From Anaeromyces robustus (lineage: Eukaryota > Neocallimastigomycota > Neocallimastigomycetes > Neocallimastigales > Neocallimastigaceae): DNA of 64,000 bases. The DNA lies in contig MCFG01000362.1 in NCBI GenBank assembly GCA_002104895.1, positions 1 through 64,000 on the forward strand. The letters run 5' to 3'. The translations under genes were made by a program, and so were the position numbers. The notes under the pieces were generated by a model that saw only the letters and a program-made list of their open reading frames with translations, was not told the DNA's origin and did no database searches. Below are positions 1-21,274 of the stretch, in pieces; within the stretch, counting starts at the first letter, position 1, and each line of letters opens with the position of its first letter.

Positions 1-7
1 TAAATAT

Positions 8-120
8 GTTAGGACGTAAAAACCAGTGAGTTAATCCATGAGTTGTCAAGAGTACGTAAAACCAAAGACGTAAACCATGAGTTGTCAAGATTTTAAGGCG
101 TGAATCCCAGTGAGGTTGCC
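8..120 (-). mobile_element. Fossil LTR end, Copia-like U5 fragment
   Basis: Read on the minus strand, this stretch ends in CACTGGTTTTTACGTCCTAACA-like sequence, meaning TGTTAGGACGT at position 8 on the plus strand. That resembles the 3' end (U5) of Copia-type LTRs with TGTTA...TAACA ends. Two related units lie inside it: CCATGAGTTGTCAAG occurs at 36-50 and again at 75-89, and CCAGTGAG occurs at 23-30 and 108-115. No primer-binding site is visible in the 7 bases left of the TAACA end, so this is more likely the outer end of a 3' or solo LTR than a 5' LTR. The element is a broken, old fragment. The family assignment is inferred from end structure only. Confidence 0.4.
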
Positions 121-404
121 AAAATATAATATAGGATGGTACAAATAAGTAACCAATCCATAAATAATTTAAATGTAGTTTATTTACCCATAAATAAATA
201 TGGTTTTAGGATATTTCGCCACAAAAATATCATAGGGTAATAATATAGTTTATTAAAATAAATTAAGCTAGTATATACATAAGTGTATATAATTACAATT
301 AATGAAAATAGATTTATAGTATATAAAATATTAGTATATAATATAAAATAGTATTTAGTACACATATTCACCAGTAAACCAAATTATCTCTTACAGAATA
401 ATTA

Positions 405-600
405 GGTTTAGGGGGGAGTGTTAGAATATGTGAAATATATGTTAAATGTATTAAAATGTATTGTATTAGATTTAATGTATGAGCCACATTGTATGAATAT
501 AAAAGCATGTAATTTATAAAATTTAGATATTTGTAACTCTTTATCATAAAAATATATTAATAAAGTTGACATAATATTAAACCCAATTAACTGACTGTTA
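405..600 (+). mobile_element. Fossil LTR start with polypurine tract, Copia-like
   Basis: A purine run (six G then AG, 411-418) sits directly before TGTTAGAATATG at 419. This is the classic arrangement of a polypurine tract followed by the 5' edge of a 3' LTR in Copia-type elements. A TATAAAAG box at about 500 and AATAAA-like sequence further on are compatible with a U3-R layout. No matching TAACA end is seen, and no coding part of the element survives in the window. It points the opposite way to the fragment at 8-120, so the two are parts of different copies or of a rearranged one. The element is old and broken. Confidence 0.45.
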
Positions 601-2555
601 ATAAATACATTTAAATGATAATTTTTATAAATTGATTTATATTGGATATCTATAAAAATTAGAAATATATTAAAATTTGATATATATTAAAATATATTAA
701 AATATATAAATTTTATTATATTATATATACTTATATATAAAGATCAAACCATATAATATTTCAATAAAAGCGATTTTTTAAATCCAGAAATATTTTTATT
801 ATCAATTTTTATAGGTTAATTATTATAATTAAAATATAAAAAATTGGTAGTAATAAATAATATTAAAATATTTCGTAGTATATACATTTATTATTAATGA
901 TATAATAATATTGATATATATCTATTATTAATATGGATATTGCTTTATTATTAATGATATAATCATAATTTTTAAAAAAATAGTATTTTTTAAATATAAT
1001 TTTATCATTAAAAATGTTTGTTTAATTATATTTAAAACATTTCTGAATGACTGTTATATTATAATTATTATATTATCTTTTAAGTGTTAAAATATGAAAG
1101 TTACTTTTTTTTTTCTTTACAATATTTAAATATATATTCTATCATAAATATAAAAAAAATTTATATAAATTTTATATATATATAGATTTTTTTTCTTTTT
1201 CTTTACATGACTATTATTATTATTATTATTATTTATAAGAGCTTAAAAAATAATATAAATTTATAACAAAATATTTTTTTAAAAAATATTGTCTTATTTT
1301 TAACAGAATTTCTTTTAAAACGATATATATATATATATATATATATTTAACCCCCTTTGTAAATCATATCATATTAATCAAAGTTAAATATTTAATATTA
1401 TTATTTTTGATTTGTTTTTTTATATTTTAAATAATTAAAAATTTTTAAATACCAATTATAACTATATATTAATATAATTATATATATAAATTCTCCATTT
1501 TTTTTACTTGTTTTTTTTTTCTTTCTTTTTTTTTTATGCTTCAATGATTATAAAAACGATATTATTGATATTCAATTATTATTTTTTATTATTAGATATC
1601 TTTAAAATTTAAAAATTCTCCCATTTTTTTTTATTTTTTAATTCTTCGATTTATGTTCTTTTTTTTTTTTTATTTTTATTCTTCGAATTATTTTCTTTTT
1701 TTTTTTATTTTTATTCTTCGAATTATTTTCTTTTTTTTTTTTTTTTTTATTATTATTATTTTTTTATTCTTCGATTTATGTTCTTTTTTTTCTTTTTCTT
1801 TTTCTTTTAAATTTTTCCGCATAAATCATAATTAACTAAAATAAATTTATTAATATATATCCAATTCCTTTTTTTTTATTATATTATAATTTTTTAATTT
1901 ATTTTTTTTTTTATTATTAAAAAAGAAAATTTATGGGGAAAAATGAACTCCTATTTTTTTTTTTTTAGTACTAAATTTTATTATTATTATAAATATATTA
2001 ATATAATATTGATTTAAAAAAAAAATTATAGATTTTCCTAACCTTATTTTTCATTTAACCTTAGCGGTTTAATTATGTTATTAATATTATATTAATAATT
2101 ATAACTATTTTAATTATTATAATATTAATACCGTTTTAATAATATAATAATGATCAGGATTATAATTATTCTATAATTATATACATTTATTTTTAATTAT
2201 TTATTTTTATGTTTAAATAAAAAAGTATTTTATATTTTTTATAAACATATTATATGTATTATTATTTTTTAACAATAGTAAATAGTAAATATATGTTCAA
2301 TAAAAAAGAAAAAAAAGAATTTAAAAAAAAATAAAGCGCATGATAGAATTGTTACAACTTTTCTCATGTATTTAGAGTTTTTACTATTATAAGATGTTAC
2401 ACCTATATGAAAATTAATTATACTCATACATAAATTAGATACTTAATTATTTATTAATAATTTCATTATTGTTTATTTTATTTTAATTATTTATTAATAT
2501 TATTATATAGAATTTATCATTTTTTAATTGTTTATTTAACAAAAATTATGTATTA

Positions 2556-2557
<2 letters not shown>

Positions 2558-2637
<80 letters not shown>

Positions 2638-2638
2638 T
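2558..2638. repeat. (ATT)n microsatellite
   Basis: About 27 uninterrupted ATT units, followed to about 2700 by interrupted TTATTTAT variants. Non-coding. Confidence 0.95.
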
Positions 2639-2809
2639 ATTATTTATAATTATTATTATTATTTATTATTTATAATTATTATTATTATTTATTTATTTAT
2701 TTTTTAATCAAAATTTTATTTTTGGATACATACAATTATTAATTTAACGTTTCACAAGATTTACTAAAAAAGATAATAATTTTTGAAATTAACTGTTGTG
2801 CAACCTTTT

Positions 2810-2884
2810 TTATTTATTTATCTATTTATTTATTTATCTATTTATTTATCTATTTATTTATTTATCTATTTATTTATTTATTTT
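2810..2884. repeat. (TTTATTTATCTA)n tandem repeat
   Basis: A TTTA array in which every second or third unit carries a C (TCTA), giving a compound 8-12 bp period. Non-coding. Confidence 0.85.
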
Positions 2885-4479
2885 ATTTTATATTATAAAA
2901 TGCATGTTTATAATATTAAATAATAAATTAAAAATATATTAATTTTATGTATCACCGCTATTTTACTTTGTATTATAAATTATATCCAAAATAGAATTAT
3001 TTATTTTTTTTTATAATAATATTAATAATTAATTATAATAATTATTATCAATAATTTATTATTATTTTGGGAAACTTTTTTTATTTTTTTAATAATAATA
3101 ATTTTTAAAGAAGAGTAGAAATTTAATATATTAAATAAGAAAAAAAAAAGAGTTTTTCTTACATTATAATTAATGTTAAGTTATGATATTATAATAATGA
3201 TAACAATAATCATGATATAATATCATAATATTATCATAATTGAAATTAGGTTTGACATCATGTTTTCTATCATTTTTTGTTTTATTCTTACTTTTTTTCT
3301 CTCTTTCCTTTTATATCAATATATATTAATATTAATATTATTATAAAATATTAATATATAATATTAATATATAATGTAATAACTTTGATTACTTTTATAC
3401 TATATTAATAATAATAATAATAATAATAAAAAAATGATTTGCAAATTTAATAAAAATTCCCATACTTTTTTTTTTTTTATGTTTTATATTTTATATTTTA
3501 TAAATTCTATAAATTTTATTAAATATAAAATAGAATAAAATATAATAAAATATAATAAAATTTTAAAAATTACTTTTTTAAACGTAACGAATAAGATAAA
3601 AAATATTTATATATCCATAACATATAAATAATAATCTAATAATGATTTAAATAGAATATAAATAGAATTATAATATTTATAATAATCAAATAATAAATAA
3701 ATATATTAAATTAATTTAAAGTTATATAAATAAATAATAAATTGGTAATATATATAAAAATAGGAATAAATATTTAATAATATTTAATATTAAATTAAAT
3801 GTTAAAAATAATAATAATTAGAATTTATTTATATAATAATAATAATAATAATAATAAAAAATTGAAAAAAAGTTTTTTTTTTTTTGTTTGACAAACCGAA
3901 ATAAAAAATATATATAAAGAAAAATAAGTAATAAATTTCTTAATTCATTAATAAAAAAAATTACTTTATATTACAAAGAAAAACCAAGTGTATAAATATA
4001 TTAATTACTTATTATTTATTTATTTACTTATTAATTAAAAAATAAATTACTTCAATTATAATACATAAAGTAATTATTATATATATATATTTTGTATAAA
4101 GCATTTCAAATTTAAAAAATTAACAATTTAAGAAATTTATAAATATATACCTTCCTTGTAATATAATATAAATAGAGATTTTATAAGAATTTAGATTTAA
4201 TTGAAAAAAATATTTAATATTAATATTAAAACCTTTTCATATATATCTATAGTTTTAATATTAATATTAGAATTTCAAATTTAAATTAATTTAAAGGAAA
4301 AACTTTTTTTTTTATTTTTCATATTTTTTAAAAATTTTAATTTCATAATTTTATCGAGAAAAATAAAAACCTTTTTTTTTTTATAATATATTTATTTATT
4401 TATAATTTTTATTCGTTAAATTGATTTTACCTATAAAACATTAAAAAAAAATAATAATAATTGTATTTTCATAAAGAAA

Positions 4480-6810
4480 ATGACAAAATTTATAAATATT
4501 ATATATACATTGAGTGTTTTCACTCTTTTAATTAATTTGGCAAATACTCTTAAAGCCCAATACAGTGGAGATGGATATTATTTAATTTATATAGATACTA
4601 CAGAAATTAATCCAAATAGTCAAGAAAATCTTCAATATTTCAAAAAACCTCAAAAAAGATTAAGAAATCGTCAAAATTATTATAATAATTACTATCAACC
4701 AAGTAATAATAACAATAATAATAATAGTTACTATCAAAATAACAATAACAACAATAATTATTATAATCAAAATAACAGTAACAGTAACAACAATAATTAT
4801 TATAACCAAAATAACAATAACAGTAACAGTAATAATTATTATAATCAAAATAACAATAATAATTATTATAATAGTCAAAATAATAATAACAATAATGCTA
4901 ACCAAAGCATAAATGAAGCTGTTAGCAATGAAGTTGTTAGCAGTGAAACTGTTAGTAATGAAGTTATTAACAATGAAACTGTTAGTAATGAAGTTGTTGG
5001 CAATGAAACTGTTAATAATGAAGTTGTTAGCAATGAAGTTACTAATAATGAAATTATTAATAATGAAGATGAAAGTCAAAACCTTAATGATTCTGTTATT
5101 CAAAATAATTATGATAATAGCACCTATGTAAATCAAGAAGAAAATATTAATCAAGGAATTGATACAATAGAAAATGAAGATACTAAGGAATTTATTAATG
5201 CTATGGTTAACGAAATTGAAAATATTATTATGGAAAATAAATATTCTTTTAAAAATATTACAAAATTTGAAGAAATAGAACAAGAAACTTTATTAAAGAA
5301 AAGAAATTTAGAAACATCAGAAACCTCTTCTGAAAATGATAGTGATTTCGTTTATCCAATTTTTACATCAGAAAATTTAACAATCCTTGCAGCTTATCTT
5401 AATAATAAATTAATTGATACGGTTGAATCATTACCAAATGTCTCAGATTGTAGTATGGATCATGAACTTGATATTCAAGATAATTTACATTATAATTATT
5501 ATACTATTCAAAAAGACACAAAATGGGCTGGTGTATCTGTTAGAGGAAATGCTAAATTCCATCTTTCCGTCGTATCCCAAGGAAAATATAGTAGTAGTTT
5601 AATTTCATCCTATGATGATTATTATTATTATCCAAGTACTGCCGGTAAAGGTATTGATATAATTATGTATGATAGAGGTTTCAATTTTAATCATGATGAA
5701 TTTAGTAATACGAATGAACGTACCGTAAAATGTACAGCTATTATTTCTGGTACTGGTACAGTAAGTAGTGTTAATAAAAAATATTGTCATGACGTTTCTA
5801 ATAATAATGGTTATTCTAATCATGGTACTCAATTAAGTGATATTGCTGCTGGTAAAAAATATGGTATAGCCAATAAAGCAAATATTTTAGGTGTTCATCG
5901 TGCCGATAATAAATCATCTAATATCATACAAGGTTTTGAATATATTAAAAATAATTTAATTAGATCTCATAAAACTATTGTTAATATTGCTTTTGGAGGT
6001 TATCTTTCATATGATGGTGATAGTAAAATCATTAATTCTTGGAAAACTAGTATAGATGAATTAAATAAAAAAGGTGCTATTGTCGTTGTTACTGCTGGTA
6101 ATAAAGGTAATGCTATTTCTAAAAGTGATAGTGCCTATTATCCATGTGCTTTTGATAATGTTATTTGTGTTGGTGCTATTGATGATAATAGCGTTTTATC
6201 ATCATCCGTTTATAAAAGAGCTACTTTTTCCAATTATGGAAAGAAAGTTGATATTTATGCTCCAGGAAATGGTTATGTTGATTTTACAAATTATAATAAT
6301 TATAATGAAGATGGTACAGTTACAGGTACCTCTTTATCCGCAGCTATTGTATCAGGAGTTATTGCTACCATTATGAGTGAAAATCCAAGTATTAAATTTA
6401 CGACTAGTTCTATGCTTGAATATTTAGAAAAAATTGGACAAAAAGGTATTATTAGTAATCTTTCATCAGGTGAACCAAACTTTTTCATTAATAATGGTAA
6501 ACATATTGTATATTCCAAAAATAGTAAATATTATGGATGTGGTATAAATTCAGGAAATAAAAGTTGTGGTTCTGGTAAATGTTGTTCTGTTAATGGTACC
6601 TGTACCACTAGTACTAATTTATGTAAAGTAAGTAAGGGATGTCAAGTTGGCTTTGGTAAATGTACTAAAGATTATGGTTCTAATAGTCGATGTGGTTTAG
6701 GCTATGGTAGTTGTCGTTCAGGATATTGTTGTTCTTATTATGGTTATTGTGGTAAAACCAGTGATCATTGTGGTGTTGGATGTCAATTAAATTATGGTAT
6801 TTGTAGTTAA
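4480..6810 (+). CDS. Secreted subtilisin-like serine protease (S8) with two CBM18 modules
   Basis: Intronless, 776 residues. Residues 1-27 form a hydrophobic signal peptide ending near TLKAQ, so the enzyme should be secreted. Residues 50-140 are Asn/Tyr-rich, and about 144-197 is a VSNEV/VSNET-type pentapeptide repeat, presumably a flexible spacer. The peptidase S8 domain follows (about 345-665). The catalytic triad is visible as Asp398 (IMYDRGF), His448 (NHGTQ) and Ser618 (GTSLSA), with the oxyanion Asn541 in TAGNKGN. The usual Pro after GTSxA is replaced by Ala. Two hevein-like CBM18 modules with the full eight-cysteine pattern end the protein (687-728 and 738-775). The second keeps the aromatic CCSYYGYCG motif used for chitin binding. 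The first reads CCSVNGTCT and has lost those aromatics, so it may bind weakly. The likely role is extracellular proteolysis held at chitin, either the fungus's own wall or another substrate; this is inferred. No dockerin is present. The start is supported by the signal peptide that follows it. Confidence 0.95.
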   Translation: MTKFINIIYTLSVFTLLINLANTLKAQYSGDGYYLIYIDTTEINPNSQENLQYFKKPQKRLRNRQNYYNNYYQPSNNNNNNNSYYQNNNNNNNYYNQNNSNSNNNNYYNQNNNNSNSNNYYNQNNNNNYYNSQNNNNNNANQSINEAVSNEVVSSETVSNEVINNETVSNEVVGNETVNNEVVSNEVTNNEIINNEDESQNLNDSVIQNNYDNSTYVNQEENINQGIDTIENEDTKEFINAMVNEIENIIMENKYSFKNITKFEEIEQETLLKKRNLETSETSSENDSDFVYPIFTSENLTILAAYLNNKLIDTVESLPNVSDCSMDHELDIQDNLHYNYYTIQKDTKWAGVSVRGNAKFHLSVVSQGKYSSSLISSYDDYYYYPSTAGKGIDIIMYDRGFNFNHDEFSNTNERTVKCTAIISGTGTVSSVNKKYCHDVSNNNGYSNHGTQLSDIAAGKKYGIANKANILGVHRADNKSSNIIQGFEYIKNNLIRSHKTIVNIAFGGYLSYDGDSKIINSWKTSIDELNKKGAIVVVTAGNKGNAISKSDSAYYPCAFDNVICVGAIDDNSVLSSSVYKRATFSNYGKKVDIYAPGNGYVDFTNYNNYNEDGTVTGTSLSAAIVSGVIATIMSENPSIKFTTSSMLEYLEKIGQKGIISNLSSGEPNFFINNGKHIVYSKNSKYYGCGINSGNKSCGSGKCCSVNGTCTTSTNLCKVSKGCQVGFGKCTKDYGSNSRCGLGYGSCRSGYCCSYYGYCGKTSDHCGVGCQLNYGICS

Positions 6811-7543
6811 AAAAAAAATTATAATATAAAATTAAAATCATAATTAAAAAATCCAAGATTAAAACCATAAATTAATTGAATCCAACAATGATCATATACT
6901 TTATAAATAGAATTAAAATAGTAAATAATAATAATATCAATAACGTCATTTGTATTTATTAAACATTTTTTATATTCATCATTCCATAATATAATATTAA
7001 AAAATATTAATGTATTATATGTAAAATACAAATTAATAATTATTAGTAAACAACATATATAATATTATATTATATATCATATAATCATTAATTTATATAC
7101 TTTAATTTATAATTATAATTTAGTTAAAAAAAAAATTATATATATATTTTTTTAAAACCATAGAATCTATTATTTTAACGTTTTTACATAATTTAATTTA
7201 ATACTACAATTCAATAGAATAAAATAAATCATAAATTATAAAATATATATAAATAAAAAAAAATAATAATTATTTATTATAATAATAAAAAAAAAAGTAT
7301 TTAAAAATAATTGCTTTTTCATATAATGCTTTCTTTCGATTTATTAATATTTATAGAAAGAAAGTATTCCTTTTTTTTTTTTTACAGTGGAAAAATTCTG
7401 AAAGATGATTTATAATTATTTAAAAATATTAACAATTTTATTTTATTGGTATAACATTTATAATATACATAACTAATTAATAACTAATATATATATGAAG
7501 AAATAATTAAATAATGAAGAAATAATTAAATAATAGAAAACCT

Positions 7544-7686
<143 letters not shown>

Positions 7687-8514
7687 TTTAATTTTAAATT
7701 CTTTAAAAAAAAAAAAATTTTAAAATCAGCAATAATGAATAATAATAATAAATAATAATAAATATTAATGAATAATAATAATGAATAATAAATAAAAATA
7801 ATTAATAATAATAAAAATATTTATAATAAAATTTTTATAATAATATTTATTATAATAATATTTATAATAATAGTTATACTGTATATATGATATTATATCA
7901 ATAACAGTAATTAGCATCATAATAAATAAAGCCTTTATATAAAATATAATAGTTTTAGTTTTAATAAAAGTATAAATATTATCATATTAAATAAAATAAT
8001 ATTTGAGTCATTTCTATATTATCATTGATTATATATTTGACATAATTTCAATAATATTTAAATATTTATAAATATTTATTTATATATATTAAAAATTAAT
8101 TTATATAAGCTTACTAACATTATATTAAATACATGTAAAATATTTTACATATATGATATAATAATCTATTATTTTGTATTATTTATATAACCAAATATTT
8201 TAAATATTTAGTATATATAAGTAATATAAAATAAAATAAACATACTATTAAGATGTACAGTTTTTTTTTTTTTTTAATTCAAATAAATATTATAAATAGT
8301 ATTTAAATAAATATATTATTATTATTATTATTTTAACAAAATTAAAAGTCGTTAATGATATTATTATAATATATTTAATGATTAAATATATTATATATAA
8401 ATTAAATAATTTTAAAATATTATTATAAATTTATTATAGATCATGTTATCATGTTATTTATTATTTATTATTATAACTTATTAACTTATTAATTATCTAT
8501 TTTATTATAATGAA

Positions 8515-8537
8515 TTTATTTATTTATTTATTTATAT

Positions 8538-8595
<58 letters not shown>
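8515..8595. repeat. (TTTA)n microsatellite
   Basis: About 20 TTTA units with one short interruption (TATATTTA) near 8533. Confidence 0.9.
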
Positions 8596-8596
<1 letters not shown>

Positions 8597-11500
8597 GTAT
8601 ATTTTAATTATTAATAATTATTAATAATAATAATTATGAATATAAATTTTAATTATTATTATATTTTTCCATTTATTCAAGTTTAAATTCGTTTTATCCT
8701 TTTATGGAATTAAAAATTTTAAAATTTAAAATTTTAATTATTAATTTTTTTTAATAAAAGTCATGTCACACAGAAATGATATTCTATAATGTAAATTCTA
8801 TTTTATTTTATTTTATTTTATTATATAATATTATATTTATTGCTCATAATAACAATATTTAATTTAATTTATTACTATAATTAAAAAAAAAAATAATAGA
8901 ATTTTTAAAATAAAGAAAAAACTGTCAAATTTCTAAATTAAATTAAAAAAACATAAGATAATCATATATAATATATATATAATATTTTTTTTTTTACATT
9001 TATATATGATATAATTAAAAAAGGGGTTTAATTAAAAAAAAATGACCTAATCGTTATAATATTTATGTTTCCTTTTTTTTTTATTTTATTTTATTTTACT
9101 TTTATAAAAATTATTACTTTTTTTTTAGAAATTTTTATTTCATATTTAATATATTAAAAAAAAATTTAGGGTTTAGTCATTTTTTATGATTCAATTAGTA
9201 TTGTTGGCTAGATATTAACTATTAATTTGTTTTGATATGATATCTATATATTAGTTGATTTATAAAAAAAATATTTTTATATCATGATATTGTAAATTTT
9301 TTGTGATATGAATAATATTGAGTAATTATCTTTTTCTATTATTAAATGATTAAATAATTTTTTATTAATATTTTTTTTAAAAATAATAAAATCTATTATT
9401 AAGTTTATAACTTTTTTTTTATAAATAAATAAATATTTTTACTTTACCTATTATTATTTTTGAATTTTATATATATATATATATTTATTTATAATGATTA
9501 CTATTATTTTAAACATAATATATTAAATATTATAAATATTTATTTATAATAAAAAAAATTTAGCTTAACCATTATCTTATATCATTCTCTTTTTTATTTT
9601 ATTTTATTTTATTTTATTTTGGTTAATAGTTAATTTAATTATATATAATAAAATATTGAAACATTTTAGATGATTAATTTATGATATATATGACAATATA
9701 TTGCAATTAATAAATGCACCTTTTTTTTTCTTTTCTTATAATAATTATTATTGTTTTTTTATTTTATTTTATTTTATTATATTTATTATTATTATCTTTA
9801 ATTAATTAATTAATTAATTTAAATATTTTATTTTATTTTATTTTTTTTGATAATTAATTTTTAATATAATAATAATGTGAAAAAAAAATGTTTATTTTTA
9901 TTTTTATGTCAAAATATTCTATAATATAATAATAAAATATTAATATGTAATTTTTAAGCCTTTTACTTTATATAATACGTTATTACATAATAATAACAAT
10001 AACAATAATAATAACAATAATAATAGGTTAATAATAATATTATTATTAGTAAAGAAAAAAAAAAGCTAATAGAAATAATAGGAAAATGGTAAAAATGGTA
10101 AATATGTTTCATCGTTTTATTTATCATAAATCCTATCAAAAAAAATATAAATAATAAAAAAAAAAATTTAAAAAATATAAAATATAACATTTTAATATAA
10201 AACATAATTAAAAACTTTAATTATTATTCTTTTTTTCAATTTAAGAATATTTCACTTTTTTATATAATATATAAATAAATAAATAAAAAAATAAAAATAA
10301 TTTAATTATATTATTTTTATAATAATTATATATAATTGAAAAACTTTTTTTTTTACACTTTTTTTTTTTTTTTTTTAAACTTTCTCTTATTTTTATTTTA
10401 AAAAAAAAATTATGAAATTTCTGTGTATATTATTTTAATAATAATATTAAACAAAAAAAAAAAGAAGCCATTTTATAATTATTTTGAATTATAAATGGAA
10501 TTTAAATAATATTAATAATAAAATAAAAATTATAATTAAAAAAAAAATATATAAATATATACATATATTTTAAAAAAAAAAGAATTTCATAAAAGTATAT
10601 AAATTTAAAAAAAGTTGATTAATAAAAAAGAATTATTATTAGAAGTCATTGAAATTAATTATTAACAATTATTATACTTTGTTATGAAAATATAAGAATA
10701 AACTACTAAATATATTTATTAATAATTATTTTTTAAATTTATTTTTTTCTTTTTTTAAAACAAAAAAAAAACAAATTATATATTAAATTATTATTATTAT
10801 TATTCTATTTTTCAAATAATAATAAAAAGAAAAACAAAAGGATTCAAATAATATTACTACAAAATATACTATTTTTTTTCCTCTCTATATTATATAATAT
10901 ATATATTTTTAATAAAGAAAGTTACATATAAATTTTTTCTATATATAAAAAATTGGAAATATTTATAATTAAATAATTAAATATAAAAAGAAAATAATAA
11001 TGATAGAAAAAAGGAATTACACATATAAATTTCAATTATTTTATTTAAAATTATTTTATAAAAACAAATGAAAAATCAACATTAACAAAGATTTTAAATT
11101 TAAACAATTAGTTTATTCATAAACAATTTTGATTTCAAATTTTTAGTTATCTTTTTAAAATATTTATATATATTATTTATATTATGCAATAATATTATAT
11201 TATTATAAATATATATATAAATATATATATTTTATCTAAACGTTTTTTTTTTTTTTTTTTCCTTTAAGTAGGAAAAAAAATAATTATTAATATATAGTTT
11301 TAAGTATATTTTTATTGTTTTTTTTTTTTTTTTTTAAATATTATTATCAAGTTTTTTTTTTTTTATTATTTTTTTTTCTATTATCATTATTACTTTTTTT
11401 TTTTATTTATATAATTTGTATTTTTTTTTTTTGGAATTATATTTAAAAGTTAATATTATATAATATATATAAAGGTTTAATAATATTATTATATATATTA

Positions 11501-11937
11501 CAAAATATAAAATAATTCAAAAGAAATTACCTTAATTAAAATTACTATTTTTTAAGTAAAAAAAAAAAAAAAAAACAAAAGAAAAATATAACGTGGTTAT
11601 ATTGATATATAATAACTATAATAAAAACAAAAATATATAAAATAAAAAGCAAAAAAAAAAAAAAACAAAAAACAAAAAACAAAAAACAAAAAGCAAAAAA
11701 AAAAAGAGCAAATATATAAAAAAAAAAAAACAATAATAAAAAAAAATTAAAAAAAAAATTAATAATAATAATACTTCGTGAGAAAAAAAATAAAATATAT
11801 ATATATTAAATATTCTCATATTTTATTTTGTAATATTTTGTAATATATTTAAAATTTTATCTCTATATATATATATATAAATTTTTTTTCTATATGTGAA
11901 TTTTTATTATCACTTTCTTTATTAAGAAAATAAAATA

Positions 11938-11972
<35 letters not shown>

Positions 11973-12082
11973 TAAAAAGAATAATAATAATTAAATATTA
12001 TAAAATATAATAAAATAAAAAAATTTTTTTTATTTAAAAAAAAAAAGTTATAATTATATATATATATATATAAATAATAAAA

Positions 12083-19687
<7,605 letters not shown>

Positions 19688-21238
19688 AAATAAAAAAAAA
19701 AAAAAATCCAAAAAAATCCAAAAAAAATCTAATAATAACCAAATCAATTTATATATATCATACCTTTAAAATATAATTATTTATATATATATATATTATA
19801 ACGAATAACAAAAAACGCACATTCCCTTAACGAAAACATATTAATACCAATATTTTTTTTTATTTAAAGTACTTTGTATTATTAATTATTTTTATCATTT
19901 ATAAAACTAAAATTTTAAAAAAATATAAGTTGTAAGTTAGTAATAACCTTCATATAACATAATAGTATTGATTTTTTATAAAAAAATTTTTTCTTTTATT
20001 TAGTTTTTTTTTTTTTTTTTTTTTTTTTTTTGTTTTAGTTATTATATTATTAAGTTGTAATTAAACTTGTATTATTTAATTAATTAATAAAAAAAAAAAA
20101 AGAAAGAAAGAAGCCTATAATATATTATTATATAAATATTTAAAAAAAAAAAAAAAAAAAAAAAACCTACTATCAAATTTATAAATATTAAAAAGGTTAA
20201 TCTATTATATTACTTTTATATAAATATAACCTATTTTTTATTTGTAAATTCAGAATTAATAAATAAAAAAAAACTAAAAAATAAATTAAAATAAAAAATA
20301 AAAAATAAAAAATAAAAAAAAATAAAAAAATAAAAAAAATAAAAAAAGAATAAAAAATAATTAAAAATAGTTTATACAGAATTTTTGACCTGTTTTATTC
20401 GATTTTATCAATAATCTATCAAAAAAAAAAAAATTTATATATTATTTATTTGTTACATTTTACATTATTTTATTAGTTTTTTTTTTTTAATTACAAAAAA
20501 TGTTTTATATTATTACACACATAAAATATATGTAAAATGTATTTTTATATTTATTATTTATTATTATTATTATTTTTAATGGCTACATATTACAATTTAC
20601 AATTTACAAATTACAAATTAGAAATTACAAATTACAAATTACAAATTACACAAAATGACTGCTTTTTTTTATTTTTTTTTTTTTTTTACATAAATTTATA
20701 TTGTATTGTATTATTTTATTTATTTGTAAATGTTGTATTTTAAATAGTGAATACATGTAATTTATTTATTTAATATATTTGTATATATTAACATTATATT
20801 AATATTTATAGGAAAATGAAGGCTTTAACGAGGTAAAAAAAAATAAATAAAAAAGGAAATGAATGTATATTATATATATTATATATTTTTTAATATCAAA
20901 AGGAAAAAAATTTTTTTTTCTTTCTCCTTTGTGGCCATAGTAAAACAAAAAGTGATAATTAAATATGTGTTATATTTATCTATATTTATTTATCTTTATT
21001 TATATTTATTTATCTTAATTATTTATATATTAAGAATTATAAGAATAATAAAATCTTTATTGTTTTTTTTTTTATATATATAAGAGAAGAAAAGCAAAAA
21101 AAAAATTAAAAGTTTTTCTTTACAAGTTCGTCCGAATATATTTTATAATAATAAAAACTTCTATATTTTATTTATTTATATTTAATAATAAATAATAAAT
21201 ATTTAGTATTTAACTATAATACATATATCATATTATTT

Positions 21239-21274
<36 letters not shown>

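Larger units (their letters stand above)
601..4479. other. AT-rich intergenic desert
   Basis: No gene was found. The stretch holds homopolymer T and A runs, TA dinucleotides and ATT/TTTA microsatellites. Open frames here, such as the Phe-rich one at 1653-1835, are only translated T tracts. The last roughly 100 bases before 4480 are the likely 5' leader of the protease gene; the sequence just before its ATG is A-rich (ATAAAGAAAATG). Confidence 0.7.

Noticed and set aside
1653-1835. Phe-rich open frame
   Set aside because: It is only the translation of T tracts, with no codon diversity and no homologue recognised.
2558-2884. Regular repeats considered as a CRISPR-like array
   Set aside because: They are simple microsatellites with no unique spacers, in a eukaryotic context.
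20812-20832. Exon-like segment between TTATAG and GTAAAA, reading ENEGFNE in phase 0
   Set aside because: No partner exons could be joined on either side and ATG1 has already ended at 19687. A 21-bp match to loose splice signals is expected by chance in this DNA.
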